DNA of 14,892 nt from CAYRWR01 sp964537555 (GCA_964537555.1 CAZIAD010000067.1:1-14892); one strand, 5' to 3'; shown: positions 7,206 to 14,675, numbered from the stretch's first letter. The notes: generated by a model not told the origin, from the sequence alone. Translations and numbers: made by a program.

Positions 7206-9591
7206 GACTGGCTCCCGGGGGGAATCGTATCTCAAATACTGCACCCGAACCTTCTTCATTTTTGGCGCTGATTATGCCGTCATATTTTGTGACCAGACGG
7301 TAGACTATGGACAGGCCCAGGCCGGTACCTTTGCCGGTTTCCTTGGTGGTAAAAAAGGGATCGAAGATCTTGGAAAGATTCTCCTCAGGTATCCCTTCCC
7401 CAGTGTCTGCAATGCTGGTCAGAATATAGCCCTGATCCATACTGCTACTCAGAGTGAGCACTCCCTTACCTTTCATCCCGTCCACCGCGTTATTGATAAG
7501 ATTCACATAGATCTGGGTGAGCTCTCCGGCTAAAGCATATACCGGGGGCGTTTTTTTGTATTTTTTCTTCACTTTGACATCTATAAAGCTCTTATTATAG
7601 CCCACAATACGCAGAGCTTCATCCATGATCCTGCTCAGTTCCACCATACCCGGTTTTTCCTGGCGCAGTCCCCGGGAGTAGGAGGACAGATCTTTCACGA
7701 TGTCTGAAATACTCATGGTGAAGTCTATAATGCTTTTGGCATATTCACTGATATCCGGTGAATCAGTCTCATCCCGGATGATCTCTGCGTTGCCCAGTAT
7801 GGCATACAGGGGATTATTGATCTCATGGGCTACCCCCGACACCAGGGTCCCCAGAGCGGCCATCTTTTCGGCCCGGATCAGCTGTTCCTTCATCTGTACC
7901 TGGGTGGTGATATTTTTCATGATGATACCGGCTTCATTTTTCTTACCGGCATGTTCGGGCATCATAAACAAAGTATAGCCAAAGGTCCGTTTCCGGGTGG
8001 TGATCTCCTGGAAGTCTACCAGTTTATGCCGGGGAAGCTCTCTGACCTGCTGCCTGAACTTATCCCGGATCTCTGTCTGATCAAAACCGATCACATCCAT
8101 AATATCCTGTCCTATAATGCTATCACTTTTTTGGCCTATATCATCCAGGAAGGATTGGTTACAGAACTGAAGAGACAGGGATTCCAGGTCAAAAATCGCG
8201 ATCGATGAAGGTATATTAGCCACAATGGATTTTGTGGCATCATGAGCAAATATTCTCTTTAAGGCCAGCTGAATCTGATTGGATACGGTTATAAAGAAAA
8301 AATGATAGCTATCCTCAAGGTTTCTTTGTTCTGATAATGAATCGAACACAAAATAGTATTTTTTTCCGGGGCTAGGCCTCACCGGCATCACCATACTTAA
8401 GAGCCCTCCTTCTTTAAGGGGAAGCATATAAAAGCCCCGGTTGGCAGGCTTGTTCTCCTGATGTATCACTCTAAAAGTCTCTTCCCAGGCCTCGGGGCTC
8501 TTCTCCAGGTGCATAGGGGGAAATGGCCTGGTATCCAGTCTTACCACTTCAGGCTCCATCTGTATCTCATAGTTTTCATTAAACACCAGACAGTATCCAT
8601 AGTCAAAGCCCAGGCGGCCTACCAGCAGGCGGATAACATTATTTATAGTATCTGATTCACTTTCATATTTATTGATGATCTCTGCAAAATCCTTAAGGAT
8701 GGAGAGTTTTTCAGCCTCTTCCAGGACCTGCTGGTTCGCCCATTCCAGATTCCTGTATTCACGTTGTAAGCTCTCCAGGGAGTCTTCCAGGGCCTGGGAG
8801 CGCTGCACATTTATTTTTTTATTCTCCTCGATCATGCGTCCATACTTACTGAGCCATAATACTGCTATTATGAACAGTGCGGCCAGTACTGCTATAATGA
8901 GGTCTTTAGGGCCCATCCACCTGCCGGGCAGGAGAAAAAAGAGCAGTGTATTAAGCCCTACTAATGCCGCCAGGATCACTGTCAGGACCCATTCCGTACG
9001 GGGAATAGGCTTCCATTTTACCCGAAACACGCAGGCTTCATCTCCATCGGCTTCACACTTGAGGCTCTCTACCTCGGCATTGGGCAGCCCCCAGAAACCC
9101 GGTACATAGGCCAGCTGTCCCCGGATATGCATGCAGTTGATATGGGTCTGATGAAATTCAGGATAGTAATCCCAGCTCATCACCATATGATTGAGCCCGG
9201 TTTCCAGTACCTCTATTTTGCATACATTATTGAAAGTAGCCCCCATTTTAGCGATCTGCTGATAGGCCATTTTGGGGGAACCGAACACTTTCAGGACACT
9301 GAGTATAGAGTAAAAAAAGCCATAGGATTCTTTGGATATTACATAGGATCCGGCTTCAAAGGGAGCATCGGGATTTTTAGTAAACTCTACCACCTTTTCC
9401 AGAAGCATGTTATTATATTCAAAGGATATCCAGTTATTCTCATCTTCCAGGTATTCCAGGCTGAGCCCGGTATCTCCAATAAACTTTTCCAGGGTCTTTT
9501 GATCATAACGGTCTTTCAGATAAAATATGAGGGAGCGGATCACTCTGCAGGAAAGCTCAGCTTTAGTCAGATTGGTCACTGTTAAGTTCAT
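7198..9591 (-). CDS. Membrane histidine kinase with V4R/HNOB-like sensor, GAF-like and PAS regions
   Basis: A 797-residue hybrid-free histidine kinase. Residues 1-195 form a sensor region resembling V4R or haem-NO-binding-type domains, ending in the typical CEADGDEACVFRVKW. Two hydrophobic helices (about 201-221 and 230-247) follow, then a coiled coil (about 255-300), a GAF-like region (about 300-445) and a PAS domain (about 450-565). The catalytic core has His589 in SGVAHEINNP, the N box NLINNAVDG (697-705), DTGEGIP (729-735), FDPFFTT (743-749) and GTGLGLS (755-761). The sensor lacks a signal peptide, so it and the core are probably both cytoplasmic, joined by a membrane hairpin. The ATG overlaps the acyltransferase stop (ATGA), with AGGAGG four bases upstream. 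The ligand is unknown; His and Cys residues in the sensor leave haem or metal binding open. Confidence 0.92.
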   Translation of the reverse strand: MNLTVTNLTKAELSCRVIRSLIFYLKDRYDQKTLEKFIGDTGLSLEYLEDENNWISFEYNNMLLEKVVEFTKNPDAPFEAGSYVISKESYGFFYSILSVLKVFGSPKMAYQQIAKMGATFNNVCKIEVLETGLNHMVMSWDYYPEFHQTHINCMHIRGQLAYVPGFWGLPNAEVESLKCEADGDEACVFRVKWKPIPRTEWVLTVILAALVGLNTLLFFLLPGRWMGPKDLIIAVLAALFIIAVLWLSKYGRMIEENKKINVQRSQALEDSLESLQREYRNLEWANQQVLEEAEKLSILKDFAEIINKYESESDTINNVIRLLVGRLGFDYGYCLVFNENYEIQMEPEVVRLDTRPFPPMHLEKSPEAWEETFRVIHQENKPANRGFYMLPLKEGGLLSMVMPVRPSPGKKYYFVFDSLSEQRNLEDSYHFFFITVSNQIQLALKRIFAHDATKSIVANIPSSIAIFDLESLSLQFCNQSFLDDIGQKSDSIIGQDIMDVIGFDQTEIRDKFRQQVRELPRHKLVDFQEITTRKRTFGYTLFMMPEHAGKKNEAGIIMKNITTQVQMKEQLIRAEKMAALGTLVSGVAHEINNPLYAILGNAEIIRDETDSPDISEYAKSIIDFTMSISDIVKDLSSYSRGLRQEKPGMVELSRIMDEALRIVGYNKSFIDVKVKKKYKKTPPVYALAGELTQIYVNLINNAVDGMKGKGVLTLSSSMDQGYILTSIADTGEGIPEENLSKIFDPFFTTKETGKGTGLGLSIVYRLVTKYDGIISAKNEEGSGAVFEIRFPPGASHA

Positions 9592-11033
9592 GCTTCCTCC
9601 TGTTCCGGGTCATTTTTTATGAGGTGATCCAGGAGGTCCTGTATCTTTGAGGATTCCGGATCAAGAAACTCCACTCCTGCATTATATTCCTCTCCATGCT
9701 TCACATTCCATCGGATTCTGGCCCTGATCATGAAATCTTCTACCAGTAGGGGAGTATGGAATCTGATCTGTAGCTTCCTGCCCTTCAGGCTTTCGGTACT
9801 GGACACTTTAGCCCCGGTCTCAGAAAGATCTTCCAGTGTACCGGAGATCTCTTTTCCCCTGCTGATCAGGTGCACTTCAATACCGCAGTATATTCTATCT
9901 GAGAAACGTCTGTTAAATACCGACTTGTTCTCGAAGCGGGTAGATTCTGAGAACAGGGAAAATATTCCGGATAGTACGGGGTTAACCAGGGGTGAGAGAT
10001 GCCTCATATAGGCATGCATCGGCACTGGTTTGAAACCAAAGTTCATTTTTTCGGAAATACTGGTGAGGCCGTTTTCTATCACTTTTACACCCAGTTCGAT
10101 TCCCAGACGTATAGTAGCCAGATAGATATTAAATAGCAGGAAGGTGTCTCTGACATAACGATAATCCATTCCCGCAAACAGCCCCTGAAACAGATCTTTA
10201 TTCATGATTCCGATGAGATAGCCTATGGCTTCACCGTCTTTTTCAAAAAGAATCACCCGGCTGCTTTTTCCCATCCTGCGGCTCATTTCAACAAAGAACT
10301 GCTCCGTCAGGATCTCCCTCTGGTATTCAGTGGCATGATCATAGCAGCCCTGCCACAGACGCCTCAGCTCGGGAGCCAGATGAGCGTAATCGGAAAGTAC
10401 CCGGACTGTGACGTTTTGCTCCCTGAGGGTACGCAGATACCTGCGCACTATATAGCGGTGATGCTGCTTCAAATCCATTTCATATTCTTTAAAATCTTTC
10501 CATTGATTGACAATAGCCGTATTGGGTAATATGCCTACTTTTCGAAAAGCCAGCTTTTTAAGATATCCAAAAGTGGACAGTTCATGTGCCACAAAATCCC
10601 GGAATATCAGGATATTGACCTTTTTTTTCCGGGCAAAATCTTTCATGGCTTGTACCAGTTGGGTCAGGATCTGCCTGTGATCTGTCCCCTCCAGCCAGTT
10701 GATGGTATTTCCCAGGGCTGTGGGGGTACCGCACTCTATGACCCGCATCCGCATAAATCGGGGAAAAAAGTGTTTTCTGATAAATGCGATGACTTTCTTA
10801 GCTGCCCCTTTATTAAAAATGTCCAGGTCAAAAGAGATATAATAATAACAGGCACATCCCACTGCCTGATCATCGAGAGAGAATACTGCATATTGATACT
10901 CGCAGTCGTTGATGGCAGATGCCTCTACGGCAGCCAGATGCTCCCAGGTGCTGATGATATTATCCTTTCTCAGTAACGAGTTCCACAGAGATGCTTCTAC
11001 TTCTAATATACTATTATAGAGTCGGGTTTTCAG
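9588..11033 (-). CDS. GNAT-like acyltransferase fused to C-terminal PilZ domain
   Basis: The reading starts at a CTG codon (11031-11033) and gives 481 residues; a shorter form from GTG at 10862 would lack 57 residues that look like real coding sequence (for example AVFSLDDQAVGCACYYY, a GNAT-like strand pair). AAGGAG lies six bases before the CTG, and no ATG, GTG or TTG occurs in frame between the promoter and 10862. Residues about 1-350 resemble the large GNAT/FemAB-like acyltransferases: HRYIVRRYLRTLREQ, EAIGYLIGIMNKDLFQGLFAG split over neighbouring strands, and ENGLTSISEKMNFGF. The C-terminal PilZ domain has RxxxR (Arg376-Arg380) and DLSETG (402-407), an intact cyclic-di-GMP signature. The acyl donor and acceptor are unknown. 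First gene of the kinase operon, divergent from the PilZ/oxoamine synthase pair. Confidence 0.78.
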   Translation of the reverse strand: MKTRLYNSILEVEASLWNSLLRKDNIISTWEHLAAVEASAINDCEYQYAVFSLDDQAVGCACYYYISFDLDIFNKGAAKKVIAFIRKHFFPRFMRMRVIECGTPTALGNTINWLEGTDHRQILTQLVQAMKDFARKKKVNILIFRDFVAHELSTFGYLKKLAFRKVGILPNTAIVNQWKDFKEYEMDLKQHHRYIVRRYLRTLREQNVTVRVLSDYAHLAPELRRLWQGCYDHATEYQREILTEQFFVEMSRRMGKSSRVILFEKDGEAIGYLIGIMNKDLFQGLFAGMDYRYVRDTFLLFNIYLATIRLGIELGVKVIENGLTSISEKMNFGFKPVPMHAYMRHLSPLVNPVLSGIFSLFSESTRFENKSVFNRRFSDRIYCGIEVHLISRGKEISGTLEDLSETGAKVSSTESLKGRKLQIRFHTPLLVEDFMIRARIRWNVKHGEEYNAGVEFLDPESSKIQDLLDHLIKNDPEQEEA

Positions 11034-11039
11034 AGATGA

Positions 11040-11045
11040 CTCCTT
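11040..11045 (-). promoter_or_regulatory. Ribosome binding site supporting a CTG start
   Basis: On the minus strand AAGGAG is followed by six bases and then CTG at 11033. This is the only good ribosome site between the promoter and the conventional GTG at 10862, and it decides the start chosen for the acyltransferase-PilZ gene. Confidence 0.55.
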
Positions 11046-11060
11046 TTTTGAGGTATTTAC

Positions 11061-11089
11061 ATGATAGTGCTGTACACTACCCCTGTCAA
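11061..11089 (-). promoter_or_regulatory. Strong sigma70 promoter of acyltransferase/kinase operon
   Basis: On the minus strand a perfect TTGACA (11084-11089) and TATCAT (11061-11066) are separated by exactly 17 bases. Transcription should begin near 11054, about 20 bases before the CTG start, so the leader just accommodates the AAGGAG site. Confidence 0.65.
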
Positions 11090-11110
11090 GTTAGAGGGCC
11101 GAACTTTTCC

Positions 11111-11139
11111 TTTACAATATCGGTATCCTCATATACAAT
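11111..11139 (+). promoter_or_regulatory. Sigma70 promoter of PilZ/oxoamine synthase operon
   Basis: TTTACA (11111-11116) and TACAAT (11134-11139) are 17 bases apart, each matching five of six consensus positions. It is back to back with the minus-strand promoter; only 21 bases separate the two -35 boxes, so a single bound regulator could control both operons. Confidence 0.65.
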
Positions 11140-11164
11140 ATAAAAAATCCAAGCAGGTAAATGA

Positions 11165-11533
11165 ATGGAAAAGAAAGGATTCTTCAGCCGCAAGGACCCC
11201 CGCATCAGCCTGGATATCACTGCTGAGTATCTTAGAGATCCCATTGATGAGAGCCCCTATCTCCCTGCCACTCTGAAAAGTATTTCCATGGGCAGTTTTG
11301 ACCTGGAGACGGGGATATTATTACAGAGGGATAGTATTATCTACCTGAGATTTTCGATACCCGGAGAAAGTGAAGCCGCAGAGATAATATGCACAGTACT
11401 CCGTTCTGAGATCGATAAAACCGGCCTGTTCTGGAGATCCGGACTGAAGATCATCAATATGGACGAGGCCACGGAAAAAAGACTCACCCTTTTTCTGGAA
11501 TCTCAGGGATATTACGGCTGGTACTATCATTGA
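11165..11533 (+). CDS. Small PilZ-domain protein with degenerate signature
   Basis: A 122-residue cytoplasmic protein made of a single PilZ-like domain. The arginine motif is present as Arg9-x3-Arg13 in SRKDPRISL. The second motif, normally D/NxSxxG, reads SISMGS at 39-44: the Asp and the final Gly are replaced by Ser. The beta-barrel pattern continues with IYLRFSIPG and FWRSGLKIINMD, and ends in a C-terminal helix. Cyclic-di-GMP binding is therefore doubtful; such proteins may still act by protein contact. AGG in CAGGT lies seven bases before the ATG. The gene starts about 20 bases after its predicted transcription start and precedes the oxoamine synthase by 31 bases, so the two are co-transcribed. 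It may tune that enzyme or its membrane association, which is inference. Confidence 0.82.
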   Translation: MEKKGFFSRKDPRISLDITAEYLRDPIDESPYLPATLKSISMGSFDLETGILLQRDSIIYLRFSIPGESEAAEIICTVLRSEIDKTGLFWRSGLKIINMDEATEKRLTLFLESQGYYGWYYH

Positions 11534-11564
11534 AGCCGATGACCATACATACCGGGAGAGCATA

Positions 11565-12821
11565 ATGGATTCAGATAGATATTCTCTGGTCGATTTTATT
11601 GAATTTAATGATAGCGATCTCTTCTCTAAAGCCCGTAAGTTTGCCGAATATTCATCAGATTATATTGATAAAGGTTATTATACCTATTTCCGTCAGAATA
11701 CAGGCCAGTGCGGGCCCCGGGTGAAAGTCTTCGACCGTTATCACAATGAGACCCGGGAAATGATCATGATGGCCTCCAACAACTATCTCAGTCTGGCCCA
11801 GCGCCCCGAGATGATAGAGGCGGGAGTGGAAGCTCTCAGAAAGTATGGGGCGGGCTCCAATGGTTCCCCCGTATTGTGTGGCTATACTGACCTGCACCGG
11901 GAGCTGGAACTCAAACTGGCCGCCTTTAAAAGCTGTGAAGATGCTCTGGTCTTTCCCACCGGATTCGCCACTAACCTGGGTACTATTTCCGCCCTGGTGC
12001 GCAAAGGGGACTTTATTGCTGCAGACCGCCTCGATCATGCCAGCATACTGGATGGCTGCCTCTCTACCGGTGCATTATTCCGTACCTTTCATCATAACGA
12101 TGCTGCCGATCTGGCCCATATACTGAAGCACTATGGCCCCAAAGTCAATGGGAAACTGGTAGTAGTGGAAGGGGTCTACAGTATGGACGGGGATATAGCC
12201 AGTCTCCCTGAGATCCTGGCAGTCTGCCGGGAGCATGGTGCCAGGCTCATGGTGGATGAAGCGCATGCCACCGGAGTGATAGGAAAGACAGGCAGAGGCA
12301 GCCTGGAGCATCATGGCCTGGAGGGTCAGATCGATATAGTGATGGGAACCTTCAGCAAGGCTATAGGTGTCAACGGGGGATTTATCTGTTCCACCAAAGA
12401 AGTGATCGATTATCTGAGATTCTATTCCCGGCCTTACTTCTTCTCGACGGCTCTCTCACCCGTGATGGCGGCCTGTGCCCTCAAAGCCCTGGAGCTCATC
12501 GAAACGGGTGATGACATCCGTAGATCTCTGTGGAAAAACATAAACTACATGACAGAAAAACTGAGAGGCCTGGGCTTTAAGGTAGTAGAAGGGCATTCAG
12601 CCATCATCCCCATCCTGATCGGTGACGATATAAAACTGCGAAAAATGTCGGCGGAGATACATGAACAGGGGATCTTCATCAATTCCGTATTTTACCCGGC
12701 AGTACCCCGGAACTCCTCCCGGATCCGTATGAGCCTCATGGCTGATCATAGCCAGGATGACCTGGACAGGACTCTGGCAGTCCTGGAGAATGTGGGTAAA
12801 AAATACGGGGTCATAGACTGA
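11565..12821 (+). CDS. Alpha-oxoamine synthase, serine-palmitoyltransferase-like
   Basis: A 418-residue PLP enzyme of fold type I that condenses an amino acid with an acyl thioester, releasing CO2. Motifs: MMASNNYLSL near 68, GSNGSPVLCGYTDLHRELE at 97-115, PTGFATNLGT near 131, the PLP-stacking His158 in DRLDHASILDG, EGVYSMDGD near 202, Asp231 in VDEAHATG, the Schiff-base Lys265 in GTFSKAIG, and SSRIRMS near 384 with the carboxylate-binding Arg388. The N-terminal LFSKARKFAEY and GYYTYFRQ followed by GPRVKV is the layout I associate with bacterial serine palmitoyltransferases more than with BioF or Kbl. No biotin or threonine-catabolism genes are nearby. BioF, Kbl and alpha-hydroxyketone autoinducer synthases (CqsA/LqsA) remain alternatives. 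GGGAG is six bases before the ATG. It is the second gene of the PilZ operon. Confidence 0.85.
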   Translation: MDSDRYSLVDFIEFNDSDLFSKARKFAEYSSDYIDKGYYTYFRQNTGQCGPRVKVFDRYHNETREMIMMASNNYLSLAQRPEMIEAGVEALRKYGAGSNGSPVLCGYTDLHRELELKLAAFKSCEDALVFPTGFATNLGTISALVRKGDFIAADRLDHASILDGCLSTGALFRTFHHNDAADLAHILKHYGPKVNGKLVVVEGVYSMDGDIASLPEILAVCREHGARLMVDEAHATGVIGKTGRGSLEHHGLEGQIDIVMGTFSKAIGVNGGFICSTKEVIDYLRFYSRPYFFSTALSPVMAACALKALELIETGDDIRRSLWKNINYMTEKLRGLGFKVVEGHSAIIPILIGDDIKLRKMSAEIHEQGIFINSVFYPAVPRNSSRIRMSLMADHSQDDLDRTLAVLENVGKKYGVID

Positions 12822-12833
12822 GAGTTTCCTCTA

Positions 12834-13373
12834 TTATAAATAATATTTGATCGTCTTAAGGATTACTTCCTTCTGTATGGGTTTTAATAACAGTGACATC
12901 CTGCTCTCTTCCATATCGAACTGCCTGATATCAAAATCATGTTCCAGCCCGATCTCCGGATCCATTTCATTAGCCGTAATAAATATGATAGGCACCTGCT
13001 CATCCAGCTTACGTATCAGCTTAGCCAGGATTATTCCGTTAAAATCAGGCAGGCGCAGATCCGTGATCACTATATCAGGAATATGATTGATAAAAAGCAT
13101 TATCCCTTCTGCTCCATTCTTGGCTACATGCACCAGATAATTTTCCTTTTCCAGCATATGAGACACGGTCTGAGTAATATAGGTAAGATCATCCACCAGG
13201 AGTATTCTGATGGAATCCGGCAGGAGGGCATCAATCTGAGCCGAATTTTCGGACTGCTTACGGATCTCCTCCAGATGGTCCTTGAGTTTTTTATCATGGC
13301 TCGCTGACATGAGCTGATTAAAGCGTTTCTGCACTAACGCTTTGCGTGTCTGAAAATCTGCTTTATCTCTCAT
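12834..13373 (-). CDS. Response regulator with N-terminal helical extension
   Basis: A 179-residue protein. Residues 1-50 are charged and helical (KALVQKRFNQLMS, KKLKDHLEEIRKQSE) and match no domain I know. The receiver at 55-179 has Asp61-Asp62 in LLVDD, the phosphoacceptor Asp105 in IVITDLRLPDFNG, Thr133 in IIFITAN and Lys164 in LLLKPI, all intact. Between Thr133 and Lys164 the chain is longer than usual (EMDPEIGLEHDFDIRQFDME). No DNA-binding or enzymatic output is present. The ATG at 13373 was chosen because AGGGG lies eight bases upstream; a GTG three codons earlier is less well placed. It is convergent with the oxoamine synthase gene, with 12 bases between the stops. No kinase is adjacent; the kinase at 7198-9591 is one possible partner. 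Confidence 0.87.
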   Translation of the reverse strand: MRDKADFQTRKALVQKRFNQLMSASHDKKLKDHLEEIRKQSENSAQIDALLPDSIRILLVDDLTYITQTVSHMLEKENYLVHVAKNGAEGIMLFINHIPDIVITDLRLPDFNGIILAKLIRKLDEQVPIIFITANEMDPEIGLEHDFDIRQFDMEESRMSLLLKPIQKEVILKTIKYYL

Positions 13374-13382
13374 GATGCACAC

Positions 13383-13741
13383 CCCTGATCCCGTCCAGAC
13401 TGGTTTTATTTAACCTCATATACACCCTCTTTACCATCTCTTTTTTTATTAAACTGTTCAAGACTATAAGCGTTTATATAATAGGTAGATTGAGTTATTT
13501 ATGCAAGAAATAGATTATTCCCGGCTTTAAACTGGTACTCAGCTTTCCTGTATCTGAGAGAGCATTCCAGTACCAGATTTTAGAATGGAGATCCCTTCTA
13601 CTCCATACTTCATGTCTTCTGTTGGCGTTGTCATACAGGGCCTGACATAGTACTGAGAGCTTAAAGCTATATTTACTATTATTCTTCAGAGAGAGAGCAG
13701 TCCTGTTACATTCCTGCACTGACCTCATTATACATCTTTTT
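13383..13741. other. AT-rich intergenic region with several inverted repeats
   Basis: About 360 bases without a convincing gene. It holds CTGGTACT (13532-13539) matched exactly by AGTACCAG (13569-13576), with a nested CTCAG/CTGAG hairpin (13538-13542 and 13554-13558); ATGGAG/CTCCAT (13585-13590 and 13601-13606); TGTCA/TGACA (13629-13633 and 13643-13647); and the palindrome AGCTTAAAGCT near 13660. A T-run lies at 13440-13447. The stems are short, but four within about 140 bases is notable. An untranslated RNA, attachment site or regulator site are all possible; no known RNA family was recognised. Confidence 0.35.
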
Positions 13742-13770
13742 TTGACATTTAAGATGGTTTTCACTATATT
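13742..13770 (+). promoter_or_regulatory. Sigma70 promoter of lipoprotein gene
   Basis: A perfect TTGACA (13742-13747) and TATATT (13765-13770) are separated by exactly 17 bases. Transcription would begin near 13777, leaving an AT-rich leader of about 44 bases with AAGGA (13810-13814) six bases before the ATG at 13821. Confidence 0.65.
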
Positions 13771-13820
13771 TTCGTGGGTATATATATTACAGTTTATTAA
13801 GACAATTTTAAGGATCAATT

Positions 13821-14675
13821 ATGAAATTAAAGCCATTTTTTTCTTTATTAATAATCTCCGGATTTACTGCTGGACTGGGTGCCTGTGCGGCTCCATTGTC
13901 CTGGCCAGAATCACCCCTCTATACTGTTCCTGCCTCAGACCCGCAATGGACTCCCCCTTTGGACAAGCAGGCAGCTCTTAAGCTCATAACAGGACATTAT
14001 GCTCATTATGATGTGGTAAGTTATGAAGAGACCAATACCCGTACTCCCATGCGCACCATGGTCATCACTTACGGATTTACAGACCTTTATGTGGAGAATG
14101 GCAGGCTGTATCAGAAGGACAGCTTCTGCCATGCGGAACAGAAAATAAATCAAAAAAGTGTTAAAGCAGTCTTTTCGGACAAAGCCACCCGGGCCATCAA
14201 GCCCCGCGTACAGGAAGTAGAGCTTAAAAATATGGGGGGCCAGTGGATCATTTACCGGCCGGCATCCCCTACACTGCTCGGTATAGACGGGGACCCTGCG
14301 CAGCCTCTGTCCCGGAACCCCCAGGATCCCGGACTCACCGACCCTGACGGAGACGGTCACCCCGGGGTTACCGTGGAGCTGCGTATAGGGGGCTTCATGA
14401 AGGGCTTCATCTATATCACCCGCAGAGAGATCTACCAGAACCACCTCACCCTTCATTCAGATGGCAATCTGTATGGACATGTGGTGGACAGCTCGGAGCA
14501 GTTTGTAGTAGGGGCTACCATGAAGATCCTGAGGCAACAGTCCAACCCCCATCAAAATCCCGATCCGGGACTGAATCCCCTCATGCTTATCCGTATCAGT
14601 GAGGACATCGATACCTGTGAAGAACTGATGGAAAACAGTGCTCAGTGGTTTCCCCTGGAGCCAGAGTTTTTGTAA
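13821..14675 (+). CDS. Lipoprotein of unknown function with Asp-rich DPDGDG motif
   Basis: A 284-residue lipoprotein: signal peptide of 21 residues ending in the lipobox LGAC (Cys22); Ala at the next position favours the outer membrane. The mature protein begins with a Pro-rich stretch, then a mixed region with Cys103 (DSFCHAEQK). A central TDPDGDGHPGVTVELRI segment near 172-188 resembles calcium-binding loops of the DxDxDG type. After this come strands such as GFIYITRREIY and GNLYGHVVD, and a second conserved-looking Cys in DIDTCEELME; the two Cys residues could form a disulfide. I have a general memory of similar uncharacterised lipoproteins in other diderm bacteria but cannot name a family. 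It is a single gene with its own strong promoter and no clear terminator, convergent with the partial membrane gene. Confidence 0.8.
   Translation: MKLKPFFSLLIISGFTAGLGACAAPLSWPESPLYTVPASDPQWTPPLDKQAALKLITGHYAHYDVVSYEETNTRTPMRTMVITYGFTDLYVENGRLYQKDSFCHAEQKINQKSVKAVFSDKATRAIKPRVQEVELKNMGGQWIIYRPASPTLLGIDGDPAQPLSRNPQDPGLTDPDGDGHPGVTVELRIGGFMKGFIYITRREIYQNHLTLHSDGNLYGHVVDSSEQFVVGATMKILRQQSNPHQNPDPGLNPLMLIRISEDIDTCEELMENSAQWFPLEPEFL

Noticed and set aside
7206..7259. Upstream extension of the single-domain response regulator
   Set aside because: The 18 extra residues overlap the kinase ATP-binding end and do not resemble a receiver; the ATG at 7205 has a better ribosome site and the usual short overlap.
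12822..12850. Bidirectional terminator between the oxoamine synthase and response regulator genes
   Set aside because: Only weak AGAG/CTCT and AT-only pairings are present, with no stable GC stem followed by a T-run.
13525..13610. Degenerate tRNA-like arrangement
   Set aside because: A D-arm-like hairpin and a possible T8-A9 pair are present, but no anticodon stem, no TTCGA T-loop and no acceptor pairing can be formed.
13495..13818. Open frame of 107 codons on the minus strand in the intergenic region
   Set aside because: It runs antisense across the near-consensus lipoprotein promoter, has no good ribosome site, and its translation shows no domain or signal pattern. The inverted repeats in it suggest structure rather than coding.
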